Source: UBA4416 sp038327195
GTDB taxonomy: Bacteria > Bacteroidota > Bacteroidia > B-17B0 > Aurantibacillaceae
Length of the DNA: 64,000 bases
NCBI GenBank assembly: GCA_038327195.1
Contig: JBBQKU010000001.1
Location: 1 to 64,000 of the forward strand
Reading direction: 5' to 3'
The position numbers and the translations under genes were made by a program. Within the stretch, counting starts at the first letter, position 1; every line of letters starts with the position of its first letter. Below the pieces are notes generated by a model, which had not been told where the DNA came from, did not search any database, and worked only from the letters and a program-made list of their open reading frames with translations. This document shows positions 8,529 to 17,408 of this stretch, one piece after another.

Positions 8529-9275
8529 ATGGAAAATTCGAATAAACGAACAGTATTAGTTACAGGTGCAACAGGTGGTTTGGGGACTGCTATGTGTAAG
8601 AAATTATTTAATGATGGTTATACTGTGGTAGGTAATTATCATACAAAAGAAAAAGCTGATAAGTGGACTGAGCAAATGAAATCTGAAGGTTTTAACATCG
8701 AATTATTTTTTGGTGATGTGAGTGATTATGAAAGTTCTGGCAAAATGATTGCTGAAATTAATGCAAAGTACGGACATATTGATACTTTAGTAAATAATGC
8801 TGGTATCACTCGCGATGGACGTTTAATAAATATGAAGCCTGAAGATTGGCATGCAGTAATTAATACAAATTTAAATTCTGTTTTTAATTGTACTCGCCAA
8901 GTAATTCAAGGAATGATTGATCGTAATTTCGGTCGTGTTATTAATATTTCTTCTGTAAATGGGCAACGTGGGCAATACGGACAAACTAACTACTCCGCTG
9001 CTAAAGCTGGTATGCATGGGTTTACAAAATCATTAGCAATGGAAGTTGCAAAATATGGCGTTACAGTAAATACAATTTCTCCTGGTTATATTGCTACAGA
9101 TATGGTAATGGCTGTTCCCGAAAAAGTATTGAATCAAATTGTTGCTCAAGTACCAATGGGTCGATTAGGCGGCACACATGAGGTTGCACAATTAGTTTCG
9201 TTTTTAGCAAGTGAAGAAACTAGTTTTATTACAGGAGCTAATTATAGCATAAACGGTGGACAACACGTTTATTAG
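8529..9275 (+). CDS. phaB: Acetoacetyl-CoA reductase PhaB (SDR family)
   Basis: 248 residues. NADP-binding TGATGGLG lies at residues 12-19 and NNAG at 89-92; the catalytic Ser142, Tyr155 and Lys159 are in place. SSVNGQRGQYGQTNYSAAKA and the end SINGGQH are close to known PhaB proteins and separate it from FabG. It reduces acetoacetyl-CoA to (R)-3-hydroxybutyryl-CoA. No thiolase (phaA) is in the window, so acetoacetyl-CoA must come from a gene elsewhere. Confidence 0.9.
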   Translation: MENSNKRTVLVTGATGGLGTAMCKKLFNDGYTVVGNYHTKEKADKWTEQMKSEGFNIELFFGDVSDYESSGKMIAEINAKYGHIDTLVNNAGITRDGRLINMKPEDWHAVINTNLNSVFNCTRQVIQGMIDRNFGRVINISSVNGQRGQYGQTNYSAAKAGMHGFTKSLAMEVAKYGVTVNTISPGYIATDMVMAVPEKVLNQIVAQVPMGRLGGTHEVAQLVSFLASEETSFITGANYSINGGQHVY

Positions 9276-9331
9276 TTCTTTGGTTTACTATAATTTTTTC
9301 TTTATTTTGTAACAGATTTTAGAACCACAAA

Positions 9332-10816
9332 ATGAAAAAAATATTAATTGCTAACAGAGGAGAAATTGCTTTACGCGTTATGCGTAGTGCAAAAGAAATG
9401 GGTATACAAACCGTTGCTATTTATAGTGAAGCAGATAGAAATGCTTTATTTGTTAGATATGCTGATGAAGCAGTTTGTGTTGGTCCTCCGCCTAGTGCAC
9501 AATCCTATTTACAAGGGGATAAAATAATTGAAATTTGCAAACAATTAGGCGTGGATGCTATTCATCCTGGATATGGTTTTTTATCGGAAAATGCTGATTT
9601 TGTTAGAAAAGTAAAAAAAGCTGGTATTACGTTTATTGGTCCAAGTGCAGAAGCAATGGATTTAATGGGCGATAAATTAAGTGCAAAAGCAACTGCAAAA
9701 AAATATAAAGTTCCAATGATTCCAGGTTCTGACGGTGCTATTGATGACATTGTTGAAGCTACTCGTTTAGCAAAAGAAATTGGATTTCCTTTATTAATTA
9801 AAGCTTCTGCAGGTGGTGGTGGAAAAGGAATGCGTCTAGTAGAAAAGGAAAGTGAAATTGAAGAGCAAATGAAATTAGCTATTAGTGAAGCAATTTCTGC
9901 GTTTGGAAATGGCGCTGTGTTTATTGAAAAATATGCTACTGGCCCGCGTCATATCGAAATACAATTATTGGCTGATAATCATGGTAATTGTGTTTATTTA
10001 TTTGAGCGTGAATGTAGTATTCAACGTCGTCACCAAAAAGTAATTGAAGAAGCTCCATCATGTGTGTTAACTCCAGAACTACGAAAAGCAATGGGCGAAT
10101 GCGCTGTAAATGTAGCAAAAGCTTGCGATTATAGTGGAGTAGGAACGGTTGAATTTTTGTTAGATGATAAAATGAATTTCTATTTTTTAGAAATGAATAC
10201 ACGTTTGCAAGTTGAGCATCCAGTATCTGAAATGATAACAGGTTTGGATTTAGTTAAAGAACAAATTAAAGTTGCTCGAGGCGAAAAGTTATCTATGACT
10301 CAGGATGATTTAAAAATAAACGGACATTCAATTGAAGTTCGCGTGTGCGCTGAAGATCCAACAAATAATTTTTTACCAGATATTGGAAATTTAAAAACTT
10401 ACAGAATTCCTTCTGGACCAGGTGTTCGTGTGGATGATTCATTTGAAGAAGGAATGGATATTCCGATTTTTTACGATCCAATGATTGCGAAATTAATAGT
10501 ACACGGTAAAGATAGAACAGAAGCCATTGAAAAAATGCTACGAGCTATTCAGGATTATACTATTACAGGTGTTGAAACAACATTGCCATTTTGTTCGTTT
10601 GTTCTAAAACACGATGCTTTTGTTAGTGGCAATTTTGATACAGGTTTTATTCCAAAATATTTTAAGCCTGAAATGCTTAATAAATCTAAAAAAGAGGAAG
10701 AAGAAATTGCCTCTATTTTTGGAGCATTTGTGGTATCAAATTTGAATCAAAGTAAGGTAGAAACTGTTAATTCTTCCCAAAATCAAAAGTCTAAATGGCG
10801 CTTAAATAGAGTTTAA
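9332..10816 (+). CDS. accC: Biotin carboxylase subunit of acetyl-/propionyl-CoA carboxylase
   Basis: 494 residues with the whole biotin carboxylase fold: N-terminal ILIANRGEIALRV, ATP-grasp loop with ASAGGGGKGMR around residues 158-168, and EMNTRLQVEHPVSE for metal and ATP binding. It carboxylates biotin on a separate carrier protein. There is no biotin-carrier domain at the C-terminus, which ends in a short lysine/glutamate tail and SKWRLNRV. It lies 56 bp after phaB and is followed by a terminator. The link to PHA may be through carboxylation of acetyl- or propionyl-CoA, but this is only context. The carboxyltransferase partners are not here. Confidence 0.88.
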   Translation: MKKILIANRGEIALRVMRSAKEMGIQTVAIYSEADRNALFVRYADEAVCVGPPPSAQSYLQGDKIIEICKQLGVDAIHPGYGFLSENADFVRKVKKAGITFIGPSAEAMDLMGDKLSAKATAKKYKVPMIPGSDGAIDDIVEATRLAKEIGFPLLIKASAGGGGKGMRLVEKESEIEEQMKLAISEAISAFGNGAVFIEKYATGPRHIEIQLLADNHGNCVYLFERECSIQRRHQKVIEEAPSCVLTPELRKAMGECAVNVAKACDYSGVGTVEFLLDDKMNFYFLEMNTRLQVEHPVSEMITGLDLVKEQIKVARGEKLSMTQDDLKINGHSIEVRVCAEDPTNNFLPDIGNLKTYRIPSGPGVRVDDSFEEGMDIPIFYDPMIAKLIVHGKDRTEAIEKMLRAIQDYTITGVETTLPFCSFVLKHDAFVSGNFDTGFIPKYFKPEMLNKSKKEEEEIASIFGAFVVSNLNQSKVETVNSSQNQKSKWRLNRV

Positions 10817-10846
10817 AGTTTTATCTTTATATAAACTAAATAAAAG

Positions 10847-10873
10847 AAGGTAACTATTTAGGTTACCTTTTTT
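10847..10873 (+). terminator. Intrinsic terminator after accC
   Basis: AAGGTAAC / GTTACCTT stem with a 7-nt loop followed by six or more T, 30 bp after the accC stop. It closes the phaJ-phaB-accC unit. Confidence 0.85.
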
Positions 10874-10894
10874 GTTTTTTGTATTAATAATAAA

Positions 10895-11518
10895 ATGGCA
10901 TTTAAACAGATATCTAAATTAAAATTAATGGCATTATTTTGCTTTAGTTTTTTTTGTGTCTTTTCACAAGACGATGAGGTTGTGCCAATTGAAAAACCAA
11001 AAATTTTATATAAAGTTTGGGCTGAAGTGTATAATGGAGATACCATTGCTTCTATTTGGATGCCTGAAGTTACCATCATTGCTGAATACTCTTACAAAAC
11101 AAGAAAGCAATACGAAGCTTGGACTCGAACAAAATATAACGTTAAAATTGTTTACCCTTACGCAATTTTAGCCGCCGCAAAACTTAAAGAATATGATTTA
11201 GCTTTATCAAAATTGCCTACAGAAAAGGCAAAAAAAGCTTATATAAAAATTATTGAAAAAGAATTAAAAGCTGATTTTGAGGAAGAACTCAAAAATTTAT
11301 CAATGACTCAAGGTAAAATTCTTTTAAAATTAATTGATAGAGAAACGGGTACTACGAGTTTTGAAATTGTTAAACAAATGCGTGGTGGTTTTAATGCTTT
11401 TATGTGGCAAAGTGTAGCACGCATTTTTGGGAGTAATATGAAAACTGAATACGATCCAGAAGGTGAAGATATAATGATAGAAAGAGCAATTCAGCTAGTT
11501 GAAACTGGTCAGTTTTAA
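10895..11518 (+). CDS. DUF4294 domain protein, exported
   Basis: 207 residues with a cleavable signal peptide (hydrophobic core LMALFCFSFFCVFSQ). The body has the pattern of DUF4294, a family almost confined to Bacteroidota: an early PEVTIIAEYSYKTRKQYEAWTRTKYNVKIVYPYA-type stretch (residues about 57-90), then charged helices. The role is unknown; it is probably periplasmic. Its stop codon interlocks with that of the convergent SDR gene through a shared TTAA. Confidence 0.75.
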   Translation: MAFKQISKLKLMALFCFSFFCVFSQDDEVVPIEKPKILYKVWAEVYNGDTIASIWMPEVTIIAEYSYKTRKQYEAWTRTKYNVKIVYPYAILAAAKLKEYDLALSKLPTEKAKKAYIKIIEKELKADFEEELKNLSMTQGKILLKLIDRETGTTSFEIVKQMRGGFNAFMWQSVARIFGSNMKTEYDPEGEDIMIERAIQLVETGQF

Positions 11519-12327
11519 TAAGGGCTTTGTTTTCTAATTAAGATATTAAAAAGACGAGGGAAAAAGCATTTTATTTTTACAATCAATAATTCTTTTCCGC
11601 CCACAAATATTTCTTCCTTATTTTTTAAAATAGCATTAATAATTTGTTTCGCACAAACTTCAGGGGTCATAGCATTTTCATGACTCTCATCCATTTTATT
11701 ATGTACTTTTCCATTTTCAATTGCAGCATTTAACGATATAGACGTTTTTATTTTTCCTGGACAAACAATTAACACACTTACTCCTTTTGTTTCAACTTCT
11801 AAACGTAAACTTTCAAAATACCCTTGTAAAGCATGTTTTGCTGCAGAGTAAGAAGATCGTAAATAAAAACCGAATTTTCCAGCAATGCTACTGATTACAA
11901 TTATTTTACCGGATTGTTGTTTTAACATATATGGTAAAACAACTTTAGATAAGTTTACAGCACTAAAATAATTGATTTCAAATAGTTGCTTTTCAGCTTC
12001 ACTCGAAGTGTTTATAGCTTCTGCTCTTTGACTTTGCCCTCCATTATTTACTAATAAATCAATTCGCCCAAATTTTTGAATTATTTCTTTAATATAATCT
12101 TCAGCTTTAGTTGTGTCTAATAAATCAAATGGTACTATTAAACTATTTTCGTTTGTTAAATTGGCCGCCGTTGCAACGCGTTTTAATTCATTTTCTCTTC
12201 GTGCAGATAAAATTATTTTGGCACCTTGTTTAGTAAATTCATAAACCAAAGCTTCGCCAATACCAGAAGATGCTCCTGTTATCCAAATGACTTTATTTTT
12301 TAAGTTTCCCATATTTAACAATAACAA
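11515..12327 (-). CDS. SDR family NAD(P)-dependent oxidoreductase (DHRS7-like)
   Basis: 270 residues; a start five codons in (ATG at 12312) may be the true one, because MGNLKNKVIWITGAS is the usual beginning. TGASSGIG coenzyme motif, NNGG in place of NNAG, SSIAG and YSAAKHALQGYFESLR active-site segment. The C-terminus is long and basic, as in membrane-associated DHRS7-like reductases. Substrate unknown. It ends by overlapping the DUF4294 gene by 4 bp and is divergent from the GT4 gene. Confidence 0.8.
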   Translation of the reverse strand: MLLLNMGNLKNKVIWITGASSGIGEALVYEFTKQGAKIILSARRENELKRVATAANLTNENSLIVPFDLLDTTKAEDYIKEIIQKFGRIDLLVNNGGQSQRAEAINTSSEAEKQLFEINYFSAVNLSKVVLPYMLKQQSGKIIVISSIAGKFGFYLRSSYSAAKHALQGYFESLRLEVETKGVSVLIVCPGKIKTSISLNAAIENGKVHNKMDESHENAMTPEVCAKQIINAILKNKEEIFVGGKELLIVKIKCFFPRLFNILIRKQSPY

Positions 12328-12396
12328 ACTTCGGCATAAAATTCGAAATATTCATTTTTAGTTTATATTAATTATTTGCAACTTGCATACATATTA

Positions 12397-13440
12397 ATGA
12401 AGATACTTGAAGTAAATACTGAAAAATCTTGGCGCGGTGGCGAAAGACAAACTATTTATAATACTGAAGGTTTAATTAATTTAAAACATGATGTTGTATT
12501 ATTGTGTTTAAAAGGTTTTCCGTTAAGTCAACATGCTAAGGAAAAAGGAATAAAAGTTATCGAAATCAAAAATAATATAGGTGCAATTTGGTATATGCTT
12601 GTTAATGCTGGCAAATATGACATTATTCACACGCAAACAGCTTCAAATCAATTTCATGCTCTATTTTCTAAATTGTTTTTTAGAGTGCCTTTAGTCTATA
12701 CGCGCCGTGTTGATTTTGTTCCGAAAGGAAAATCTACTTTGTTTAAATATAAAAGCACTACAAAAGTTATTGCAATTTCAAATGCAATAAAAACGATTCT
12801 TAAAAATTTTGGCGTTCCAAATGTTGAAGTGATTAGTGATGTTGCAGTACCAAAGAATTTGAATAAAGTGAGAGCAAAAGAATTTTTAGAAAAGAATAAT
12901 TTCATCGGTAAAAAAATAATTTCAACTACCGCAGCACTTGTTCCTCATAAAGACCCAATTACATTGGTAAGAGCAATTCATCAATTATCATTGATTCGCA
13001 ATGATTTTGTTTTTTTACATTTTGGTTCTGGCGTTTTAAAACAAGATGTTGAAACTGAAATCAAAAAATTAAATATTCAAGATTGTTTTATTTTAAATGG
13101 ATTTGTAAATGATGTTGAAGATTATTTTTCAATCATGGACGTGTTTGTTATGAGCTCTGAAGAAGAAGGATTAGGAAGCAGTGTGCTTGATGCATTTTTA
13201 TATAAAGTGCCTGTTGCAGCAACAAATGCTGGCGGTATGAAAGAAATAATGGAAGGGAATGGTTTGCTTTCTAAAATTAAAGATGCGGAAGCTTTAGCGT
13301 ATAATATTAATGAATTATTAAGCAGTAAAGATTTGAGAGATACTTTTATAGAAACAGCAAATCGATACGTTTTAAAAAATCATAGTAATGAATCTATCAG
13401 TTTACAATATGATAGATTATTTAGAAGGTTGAAAAAATAA
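12397..13440 (+). CDS. Glycosyltransferase family 4
   Basis: 347 residues from ATG 12397; an upstream TTG at 12376 is possible but KILEVNTEKSWRGGERQ is the normal N-terminus. GT-B fold: GGERQ acceptor-side loop, then in the second domain VMSSEEEGLGSSVLDAFLYKVPVAATNAGG carries the E-x7-E donor-binding motif (about residues 255-285). It transfers a nucleotide-activated sugar to a glycan or lipid in the cytoplasm. No linked glycan cluster, so the product is unknown. Confidence 0.82.
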   Translation: MKILEVNTEKSWRGGERQTIYNTEGLINLKHDVVLLCLKGFPLSQHAKEKGIKVIEIKNNIGAIWYMLVNAGKYDIIHTQTASNQFHALFSKLFFRVPLVYTRRVDFVPKGKSTLFKYKSTTKVIAISNAIKTILKNFGVPNVEVISDVAVPKNLNKVRAKEFLEKNNFIGKKIISTTAALVPHKDPITLVRAIHQLSLIRNDFVFLHFGSGVLKQDVETEIKKLNIQDCFILNGFVNDVEDYFSIMDVFVMSSEEEGLGSSVLDAFLYKVPVAATNAGGMKEIMEGNGLLSKIKDAEALAYNINELLSSKDLRDTFIETANRYVLKNHSNESISLQYDRLFRRLKK

Positions 13441-13444
13441 TTTT

Positions 13445-13969
13445 TTATTTAAAAATTCCTTCAATTTGTGCCACATGATGCATGCCGTGCCAAGCATATA
13501 ATTGCACAACTTCGCTTAATGCATATTGTTTATTATATTCAGGATGAACGTATGTTCTTTTAAAATCATCTTCGTTCATATGTTTTATCAAGTTTGAAAA
13601 ACGATTTTGAATCCCTTCAAAAATTTGCAATGAATCTTCTAAGGTTGCAGATGCGTAATCAATAGAATCAGCCCAGGCATTTTGATTGTAAGGTTGAATT
13701 GTAGGATTATTTTGTGTTAATGTATGCTTCACTCTAATCCACATATTCATGTGTGAATCTGCTAGATGATGAACAATTTGCCTTACTGTCCAACTACCTT
13801 CGCGGTATTTCAATTCCAGTTCCTCTTCATTTAAAGTAATTATTCTTTGTTTCAATCTTAAGGGAGCAGACTCAATCATTAAAATAGATTGATACAAAAT
13901 TTCTTTTGTGAATTCTTTGTTTTGTGCTTTGCCTATCGGATATATTTTTGGATCTAATTCTTCTGACAT
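13445..13969 (-). CDS. DinB/YfiT-family putative metal-dependent hydrolase (bacillithiol transferase-like)
   Basis: 174 residues, a four-helix DinB fold. The metal-binding histidines are visible in VRQIVHHLADSHMN (about residue 65-78) and in YAWHGMHHVAQI near the C-terminus. The sequence GSWTVRQIVHHLADSHMN is typical of the YfiT/BstA subgroup, which uses Zn or Ni to attach low-molecular-weight thiols or hydrolyse amides. Likely cytoplasmic. It is downstream of lpd on the same strand, separated by a hairpin. Confidence 0.78.
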   Translation of the reverse strand: MSEELDPKIYPIGKAQNKEFTKEILYQSILMIESAPLRLKQRIITLNEEELELKYREGSWTVRQIVHHLADSHMNMWIRVKHTLTQNNPTIQPYNQNAWADSIDYASATLEDSLQIFEGIQNRFSNLIKHMNEDDFKRTYVHPEYNKQYALSEVVQLYAWHGMHHVAQIEGIFK

Positions 13970-13981
13970 ATTATATAAATA

Positions 13982-14013
13982 GACCTGTCAGTTTGTAAAA
14001 TCTGACAGGTCTG
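13982..14013 (-). promoter_or_regulatory. Hairpin between lpd and the DinB-family gene
   Basis: Perfect 11 bp stem AGACCTGTCAG / CTGACAGGTCT with a 10-nt loop. It starts 14 bp past the lpd stop and ends 12 bp before the next start codon. There is no T run on either side, so it is not a textbook terminator; it may stabilise the lpd mRNA end or affect translation of the downstream gene. Confidence 0.7.
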
Positions 14014-14027
14014 ATAAGGTTTATAAA

Positions 14028-15434
14028 TTAGATATGTAAAGCTCTTTTTCCAGTCGCATCTAATGACGCTTCTTTTAAACTTTCTGTAAATGTAGGATGT
14101 GCATGACTGATACGAGAAATGTCTTCAGCACTTGCTCTAAATTCCATAGCTACTACTGCTTCTGCAATCATATCAGCAGTACGTGGGCCAATCATATGTA
14201 CACCTAAAATTTCATCAGTAGTTTCGTCGGCTAATACTTTTACAAAACCATCTGTATCCATACTAGCGCGAGCTCTTCCACTTGCTTTAAAAGGGAATGA
14301 ACCAACTTTGTATTTAATACCTTTTTCTTTTAATTGCTCTTCTGTTTGACCAACAGCGGCAACTTCAGGCCATGTATAAACAACACCTGGTATTAAATTA
14401 TAATCAATGTGAGGTTTTTGTCCAGCCATTTGTTCAGCAACAAACACTCCTTCTTCTTCAGCCTTGTGAGCTAACATTGCTCCAACAACAACATCTCCAA
14501 TTGCATAAATATTATCAGCACTAGTTTTTAAATGAGCGTCAACTTCAACTCTTCCACGAGCATCTAATTTAACACCTGCTTTTTCTAAATTTAATCCTTC
14601 GGTATATGGTTTACGACCTACAGCCATTAAAACATAATCTCCTTTTAATTCAACTTTTTCTCCTTTACCATTATCTGCAGTAACGGTTACTTCTTTACCT
14701 TTTGAAACAACGCTTTCCACTTTATGCTTCATGAAAAAATCTACTTTCAAATCTTTTTTCATCACACGTTGTAATTCTTTGCCTAATCCTGCATCCATTC
14801 CAGGAATTAATCTATCCATAAATTCTACTACAGAAACTTTAGATCCAATACGTGCATATACACTTCCTAATTCTAAGCCAATAACACCACCACCAATTAC
14901 AATTAAATGTTTTGGTATTTCAGTCATTTCTAACGCTTCAGTTGAAGTAATAATTCGTTTTTTATCTACTTCAATACCTGGCAATGATGATGGTTTAGAA
15001 CCAGTTGCAATAATAGCTTTTACTGTTTCAATTTGTTCTTTTGTGCCATCCGCTTTTGTAATATTTACAATTGTTTTAGATTCAAAACTACCAACACCTG
15101 TATAAACAGTAATTTTGTTTTTCTTCATTAAATAATTGATTCCTTCGCAAGTCATTTTCACAACCCCACGTTTACGCTCAATCATTTGTTTTAAATTCAC
15201 TTTAGGAGCAGTTACAACAATACCATGTTCTTCGAAATGATTTACAGCATTGTAAAAATGTTCAGATGAATCTAAAAGCGCTTTTGATGGAATACAACCA
15301 ACATTTAGGCAAGTCCCTCCAAGAGTTGGGTATTTTTCTATTAAGGCAGTTTTCATTCCTAATTGTGCACAACGAATTGCAGCAACATATCCACCAGGAC
15401 CAGATCCAATAATTGTTACATCAAACTTTTCCAT
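14028..15434 (-). CDS. lpd: Dihydrolipoyl dehydrogenase (E3)
   Basis: 468 residues, normal length. FAD motif GSGPGGYVAA at the N-terminus, redox disulfide Cys42/Cys47 in GGTCLNVGCIPSK, NAD domain GGGVIGLELGSVYARIG, and C-terminal HAHPTFTE with the catalytic His446/Glu451 pair. It reoxidises dihydrolipoamide in pyruvate, 2-oxoglutarate and branched-chain dehydrogenase or glycine cleavage complexes. None of those partners is in the window. A TAAATTTG -7 element lies on the minus strand at 15470-15477. Confidence 0.95.
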   Translation of the reverse strand: MEKFDVTIIGSGPGGYVAAIRCAQLGMKTALIEKYPTLGGTCLNVGCIPSKALLDSSEHFYNAVNHFEEHGIVVTAPKVNLKQMIERKRGVVKMTCEGINYLMKKNKITVYTGVGSFESKTIVNITKADGTKEQIETVKAIIATGSKPSSLPGIEVDKKRIITSTEALEMTEIPKHLIVIGGGVIGLELGSVYARIGSKVSVVEFMDRLIPGMDAGLGKELQRVMKKDLKVDFFMKHKVESVVSKGKEVTVTADNGKGEKVELKGDYVLMAVGRKPYTEGLNLEKAGVKLDARGRVEVDAHLKTSADNIYAIGDVVVGAMLAHKAEEEGVFVAEQMAGQKPHIDYNLIPGVVYTWPEVAAVGQTEEQLKEKGIKYKVGSFPFKASGRARASMDTDGFVKVLADETTDEILGVHMIGPRTADMIAEAVVAMEFRASAEDISRISHAHPTFTESLKEASLDATGKRALHI

Positions 15435-15469
15435 ATATTTTATTTATTAATGTTTTTTAATTTAAGGTT

Positions 15470-15477
15470 CAAATTTA
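15470..15477 (-). promoter_or_regulatory. -7 promoter element candidate for lpd
   Basis: TAAATTTG on the minus strand, about 36 bp before the lpd start codon, matching TAnnTTTG. I find no good TTG at the expected distance upstream, so this is a half match. Confidence 0.4.
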
Positions 15478-15484
15478 CTAAAAT

Positions 15485-17095
15485 TTAAGACTTTTTAAAG
15501 CGTAAAAATTGACTAAATAAAAATAGTAAAATTGCAAATACCGCTGATACATGTGAAATAATATCTCCGAACTTTACGAATAAGGTAATGTCATTATTTG
15601 GAGTCATTTCTTTTATTATCATCGCATCTTTCCAATAAGGTGTTGCTTGTTCAATTTCACCATAAGGTGTTATAAAGCATGATATGCCTGTATTTGCACA
15701 CCTTGCAATTTCTCTACGTGTTTCAATAGCCCTTAATTTAGATAAGGCAAGGTGTTGTTTGTGCCCTGGAGAATCGCTCCACCAGCCATCATTTGTTATT
15801 ACAAAAATCATATTTGCGCCATTTCTAATGTAGCCAGTTACAAAATCGCTATACACACTTTCGTAGCAAATAACAGGCGCTATTCCAACTTTTTTATCAT
15901 GACTAAAAAAAACAGTTCGTTCTTCTTGAGTTCCCTGACTACCAAATGTGCCACCTAAATTAATTGCTAAACTTTCGAGTGGCTTTAATAACGATGGGAA
16001 AGGCATTCTTTCAACTCCTGGCACTAATTTAGATTTGTGGTAAAGTACAATTCCATCTTTGTTGTATTGAATCCCAGTATTAAACGAATCGTAATAACTA
16101 TCATCATCACTAAATTTACGAGCAGTAGAACTTAAAGGTTCATTTGGTTTAAAAGCATAATTAGTGTTTGAACCACAAATGATTGTCAGTTTTGGATACC
16201 GTTTTAAAATACTGTCTCTTAAAAAACGGAATGAATAAGAGTTAAATTCTTCCGATTCAAAAATATTTTCCGTCAAAAAAGTTTCGGGTAAAACTAAGAA
16301 ATCAATTGTACTATCTAATTTTGGTGAAATTTGTTTAAGTAAGTTTGATAATTGAGCTTCGGGTGCAAAGTAAAATTTTTCATTGTAAGGATCTACGTTT
16401 GGTTGAACAAGAAGTGTTTTATAAGTTTCAATGTTTTTTTTAGTTTCAGATTGAGCGCTATTATTTGTGTTGAAATGAAAAATTAAATAAGAAAATACGA
16501 TTGGTGTAATTATTAATGTAATTGGTCTTGATATTTCTTTAAAATTGAATGTATTGCTTTTTAAAATTTGATAAATTAAAATATTTACAATTAAAACCCA
16601 TAAACTTCCACCAGAAGTGCCAGTATATTCATACCACTGTATCCAGTTTGGAGTATTAGAAAATGCGTTTCCAAGAATAAGCCAACTCCAGCTTAAATCC
16701 CAAATAGTATGACCATATTCATAACCTAACCATAAAGGAATAAATAGCCAAATTGCCCAAGGTTTATTAATCCGTTTTTTTAAATTATACCATGCCGTAA
16801 ATAGGATGGTCATAAATATTGGGTTGCAAATTATGGCCAATAGACCACCTTCAATAGATGCATAAAATAACCACCACGTTACACCAAGGTTCCAAAGAAA
16901 CAAACCTAAATAAACAAACCCAATGACTTTTATTTTTTTGCGTTTACTGATTTCAGAATTTGAAATATTATGTTCTATAATAAATAAAGGAACAAAGCCA
17001 ATAAAAATAAATAGTGTAAAAGGTGAATACCAAGCTAAACTTAAAAATAAAGCGCTTAAAAATGCAAGAATGTAATTTGGTAATTTAGTAATCAC
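15485..17095 (-). CDS. lnt: Apolipoprotein N-acyltransferase
   Basis: 536 residues: six or more membrane segments over residues 8-205, a nitrilase-like periplasmic domain (about 225-490) and a last membrane helix. Catalytic residues: Glu271 in VLPETF, Lys354 in LYHKSKLVPG, Cys410 in PVICYESVY. It adds the third acyl chain to the N-terminal cysteine of mature lipoproteins. It is directly upstream of lpd on the minus strand with 50 bp between. Confidence 0.93.
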   Translation of the reverse strand: MITKLPNYILAFLSALFLSLAWYSPFTLFIFIGFVPLFIIEHNISNSEISKRKKIKVIGFVYLGLFLWNLGVTWWLFYASIEGGLLAIICNPIFMTILFTAWYNLKKRINKPWAIWLFIPLWLGYEYGHTIWDLSWSWLILGNAFSNTPNWIQWYEYTGTSGGSLWVLIVNILIYQILKSNTFNFKEISRPITLIITPIVFSYLIFHFNTNNSAQSETKKNIETYKTLLVQPNVDPYNEKFYFAPEAQLSNLLKQISPKLDSTIDFLVLPETFLTENIFESEEFNSYSFRFLRDSILKRYPKLTIICGSNTNYAFKPNEPLSSTARKFSDDDSYYDSFNTGIQYNKDGIVLYHKSKLVPGVERMPFPSLLKPLESLAINLGGTFGSQGTQEERTVFFSHDKKVGIAPVICYESVYSDFVTGYIRNGANMIFVITNDGWWSDSPGHKQHLALSKLRAIETRREIARCANTGISCFITPYGEIEQATPYWKDAMIIKEMTPNNDITLFVKFGDIISHVSAVFAILLFLFSQFLRFKKS

Positions 17096-17408
17096 GGGTT
17101 AAATATAAATAAATTATAAACAGTATTATAAATTCTGAAAAGAATAGAAACGTTGATTGCGATTCTTTGAGTTTCTATGTCTTAGTATTAAGTTAGTTTT
17201 AAAAACAATTTAAGCTAGAACTTTGTTAATATTAATAAATCATATAAAAATCTAATAATGGTAGTTCATCGTCTTAAAAAAGTATTTAGGCTAAAAACCG
17301 AAGACTGATGCGATTTAATTTTGCTTTATATAAAATAATTGTTATATCTTTATAAAGGAATTAACAAATCATTTACTCAGTTAACTATACCTTTTAATCA
17401 ATAAGAAC
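17096..17408. other. Intergenic region upstream of recQ
   Basis: 313 bp between divergent lnt and recQ. An 8 bp inverted repeat ATAGAAAC (17144-17151) / GTTTCTAT (17171-17178) is present; its meaning is unclear. The recQ-side promoter candidate is listed separately. No gene is supported. Confidence 0.5.
17321..17352 (+). promoter_or_regulatory. recQ promoter candidate
   Basis: TTG at 17321-17323, 21 bp spacer, TATCTTTA at 17345-17352 (7 of 8 to TAnnTTTG). It lies 56 bp upstream of the recQ start codon. Confidence 0.4.

Noticed and set aside
8529..9275. Reading this SDR as FabG (fatty acid synthesis)
   Set aside because: The VNGQRGQYGQTNYSAAKA segment, the NGGQH end and the position after phaJ favour PhaB.
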